This document shows positions 62,070 to 64,000 of a DNA stretch of 64,000 bases, in pieces (positions within the stretch are counted from its first letter, which is position 1; the number at the start of each line of letters is the position of its first letter). Made by a program: the position numbers and the translations under genes. The notes beneath the pieces are model-generated. The model worked only from the letters and a program-made list of their open reading frames with translations. It was not told the origin of the DNA and searched no databases. The DNA lies in contig CAINMV010000029.1 in the NCBI GenBank assembly GCA_903850915.1, positions 1-64,000 on the forward strand, given 5' to 3'. This stretch comes from an uncultured Bacteroidota bacterium. Its GTDB lineage: Bacteria > Bacteroidota > Bacteroidia > UKL13-3.

Positions 62070-63008
62070 ATGCAAAACTTTCTCGATGTAACATTACTTA
62101 ATCCTAAACTAAAACATCCCACCATATTTCAAGCATTTGATAAACTAGCCATTGGGGAAGAATTTATAATTCACAATGACCACGACCCTAAACCTTTGTA
62201 CTATGAGCTGATTGGTGAAAGAGGAAATGTATTCGAATGGAAATATATTGAGTCTGGACCATATTTTTGGAAAGTTAAAATATCAAAAAAATCCATTAAT
62301 CAAGCTGAACCTTCTATAGGAGATTTGGTAGCACGTGATTTCAGAAAAGCAGAAATACTAAAGAAACATAACATCGACTTTTGTTGTGGTGGAAGAAAGA
62401 CTATTTCGCAAGTGTGCGAAGAAAAAAACTTGAATTTAACTGCTATTCAAAATGAGTTAAATTTAATTCCAACAACTGCTATAAACAACCTAGATGATTT
62501 TGATAGTTTAAGTTTAGAATTACTTGTTGATTATATTGTAGATAATCATCACAATTATGTCAAGAATTCTATTCCAATAATAATAGAATACACAAAGAAA
62601 GTTTCACGAGTTCATGGCCAAAGGCATCCTGAAGTAGTTGTAATAGCAGATCTTTTCTTTAAAGTTACAATTGAATTACATGATCATATATTAAAGGAAG
62701 AAAACATTCTGTTTCCATATATAAAAGCGATATTTAATAGTAATGATAACAAGACTATAGCTTCTAAAATAAAAGCAATTACAGTAATGGAACAAGAGCA
62801 TGAAATGGTTGGAAATTTACTTAAAGAGATAAGGTCCCTATCCAACAACTACACTCCACCTGTCGATGCATGCACAACATTTAAATTATCATATTTAAAA
62901 TTAAAAGAATTTGAAGAAGACTTACATTCGCATATTCATCTTGAAAACAATATCTTATTTCCAAAAACCATTGCTTTAGAAATACAAATTAGTGCTTTGC
63001 AACAATAA
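62070..63008 (+). CDS. ric: DUF2249-RIC fusion: iron-sulfur cluster repair di-iron protein
   Basis: A 312-residue fusion. An N-terminal DUF2249 domain covers about 1-78 (LLNPKLKHPTIFQAFDKLAI and YYELIGERGNVFEWKYIESG). The ScdA/RIC N-terminal segment follows (about 86-130, VARDFRKAEILKKHNIDFCC). The C-terminal hemerythrin-like domain (about 148-305) supplies His/Glu ligands in VDYIVDNHHNYV, ELHDHILKEENILFPY, EQEHEMVG and HSHIHLENNILFP. RIC proteins (ScdA/YtfE) repair Fe-S clusters damaged by NO or oxidants. Its promoter carries the shared Crp/Fnr operator. Confidence 0.9.
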   Translation: MQNFLDVTLLNPKLKHPTIFQAFDKLAIGEEFIIHNDHDPKPLYYELIGERGNVFEWKYIESGPYFWKVKISKKSINQAEPSIGDLVARDFRKAEILKKHNIDFCCGGRKTISQVCEEKNLNLTAIQNELNLIPTTAINNLDDFDSLSLELLVDYIVDNHHNYVKNSIPIIIEYTKKVSRVHGQRHPEVVVIADLFFKVTIELHDHILKEENILFPYIKAIFNSNDNKTIASKIKAITVMEQEHEMVGNLLKEIRSLSNNYTPPVDACTTFKLSYLKLKEFEEDLHSHIHLENNILFPKTIALEIQISALQQ

Positions 63009-63024
63009 TTTAACTAAAGAATTA

Positions 63025-63396
63025 CTAACGAAAAATTTTAATTTGCATCACCGTTGCAATACTCTGAGCGCGTTGTTTAATTAAACTCGCTTTATCTCCT
63101 TCGAATAATTCATCTACCGAATCGTTAAAAAGTTGGTTCCACTGCTGAAAATGTTTCATTGTAAAAGGACTAATCGAATGAATTGCTGTATGTTGTAGCA
63201 TTGGGTTTCCATTATAGCTTCCAGAATAGAAAACCGCGTTCTCCCAAAAATCATACATTATAGGCAAATGTTGTGTCCAGTTTACTTTTACAACGTCGGT
63301 AAAAAAATATCCAATTGTTTCATCTGATTTTACTTTTTCATAAAATAAATCAACCAATCTTTCGATGTCAGTTCTATTCGCAATATCCTTTTTCAT
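63025..63396 (-). CDS. Group III truncated hemoglobin
   Basis: A 123-residue globin of the group III (P/ctb) type. The N-terminal DIERLVDLFYEKVKSDETIG, FFTDVV.VNWTQHLPIMYDFW and the FYSGSYNGNPM loop are characteristic, and a His for heme binding lies in LQHTAIHSIS. Such globins bind O2 and NO and usually protect against NO. It starts 1 bp after the end of the NosY-like gene and is probably co-transcribed with nos genes beyond the window. Confidence 0.88.
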   Translation of the reverse strand: MKKDIANRTDIERLVDLFYEKVKSDETIGYFFTDVVKVNWTQHLPIMYDFWENAVFYSGSYNGNPMLQHTAIHSISPFTMKHFQQWNQLFNDSVDELFEGDKASLIKQRAQSIATVMQIKIFR

Positions 63397-63397
63397 T

Positions 63398-64000
63398 TTA
63401 CAAATCTTTATTTTTAAATTTAATCAACGATATATAAAATGGAACTATCGCCCATAGTAATAAAACAATAAAAGCAAAGAATAGCCCCATTTTAGTTCCG
63501 AAAAAATCTTTAAATACAGCACCTGTATATCCTAGCATAACCGACACATCTAGATGAAGTAAAATTAATATCCTAGATAAATCCACCGGATTAAAAGCAG
63601 TAAAAACAACCATCATTTTCTCAATGGGATATTCTACAAGTTGAAACATCATAAACAAGATAAGCCCATCAAATAAAATGGTAAAGAAAAGCCAAAGCAG
63701 AATTGAAATACCTATACCTTTTGCTTTGTCGCGGGTAATAATAGAGGCAAGAAAAGCCAAAGAAACAAAGACAGTAGAAACAAAAAAGCCTACAATCAAC
63801 ATCATAAAACCAACATCGGGAGGTGAATAAATTAAAATAGGAATGCCAGCTCCAATAAAATATGCCAAAAGTAATGACAACGTTAAACCTAAAAACAAGC
63901 TTGACCATATTTTTGATCGCCTAATTGGCTGACTTAAAAGCAATTCAATAAACTCAGCACTATTGTAAAGATAGATGGTAGAAAATACAATGGCAAACAA
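63398..64000 (-). CDS. nosY: NosY-like ABC transporter permease (partial)
   Basis: The C-terminal 200 residues of a membrane permease; the N-terminus lies beyond 64000. It has about five hydrophobic helices and the LLLSQPIRRSKIWSSLFLGL and FTAFNPVDLSRILILLHLDV motifs of NosY/ABC-2 permeases. NosY with NosD and NosF supports copper-site assembly of nitrous oxide reductase. The assignment rests on these motifs and the adjoining truncated hemoglobin. A generic ABC-2 permease is the alternative. Confidence 0.75.
   Translation of the reverse strand: MFAIVFSTIYLYNSAEFIELLLSQPIRRSKIWSSLFLGLTLSLLLAYFIGAGIPILIYSPPDVGFMMLIVGFFVSTVFVSLAFLASIITRDKAKGIGISILLWLFFTILFDGLILFMMFQLVEYPIEKMMVVFTAFNPVDLSRILILLHLDVSVMLGYTGAVFKDFFGTKMGLFFAFIVLLLWAIVPFYISLIKFKNKDL

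Overview
The window looks like a chromosomal segment of an AT-rich Bacteroidota bacterium. The support is a secreted protein ending in a type IX secretion (T9SS) sorting domain, many lipoproteins with a Cys lipobox, a lipidated TamA-like protein (TamL) and a distant tamB gene, a TonB-dependent receptor with a carboxypeptidase-like N-terminal domain, and promoters with the Bacteroidota -7 box TAnnTTTG. No rRNA, tRNA, CRISPR array or insertion sequence was recognised.

Positions 1-44,400 are mostly housekeeping and envelope genes: pyrG, a phosphohexomutase, dapD, tsaD, tamB, nadE, tamL, an RNA methyltransferase, DPP-III and DPP-IV type peptidases, an ECF sigma factor with a partner, AlkB, a fluoride channel, guanine deaminase, a lipidated MsrB and a large CotH-type surface protein. 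Two oddities stand out. One is a homologue of pentameric ligand-gated (Cys-loop) ion channels at 922-2079. The other is a decayed FrnE/DsbA-like gene at 8852-10202, split by a segment carrying an unrelated gene.

Positions 44,400-64,000 form an anaerobic/nitrogen-oxide region. It holds an MbnP-MbnH copper/diheme pair, a Crp/Fnr regulator with a 12-helix heme-copper-oxidase-like protein, and a four-gene set (chorismate mutase, U32-family protein, ferredoxin, QueD) that looks like a prephenate-dependent, oxygen-independent RNA hydroxylation and wobble-modification operon. Next comes an eight-gene minus-strand operon (61198 to 51128): an FMN-barrel protein of unknown function, nadA, nadB, tryptophanase, tyrosine phenol-lyase, NorC, an unusual NorB-like protein and proline dehydrogenase. 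To its right are a fasciclin lipoprotein, a DUF2249-RIC iron-sulfur repair fusion, a truncated hemoglobin and the end of a NosY-like permease gene.

The clearest unifying signal is regulatory. Three operators of the form ATGA-N6-TCA(T) are centred at 46240.5, 61264.5 and 62004.5. At each, a TAnnTTTG-type -7 box begins exactly 29.5 bp from the operator centre, and the divergent 61264.5 site has such a box on both sides. That geometry fits Crp/Fnr class II activation near -41.5. It ties MbnP/MbnH, the eight-gene operon, the fasciclin protein and RIC into one probable regulon of the Crp/Fnr protein encoded at 46373.
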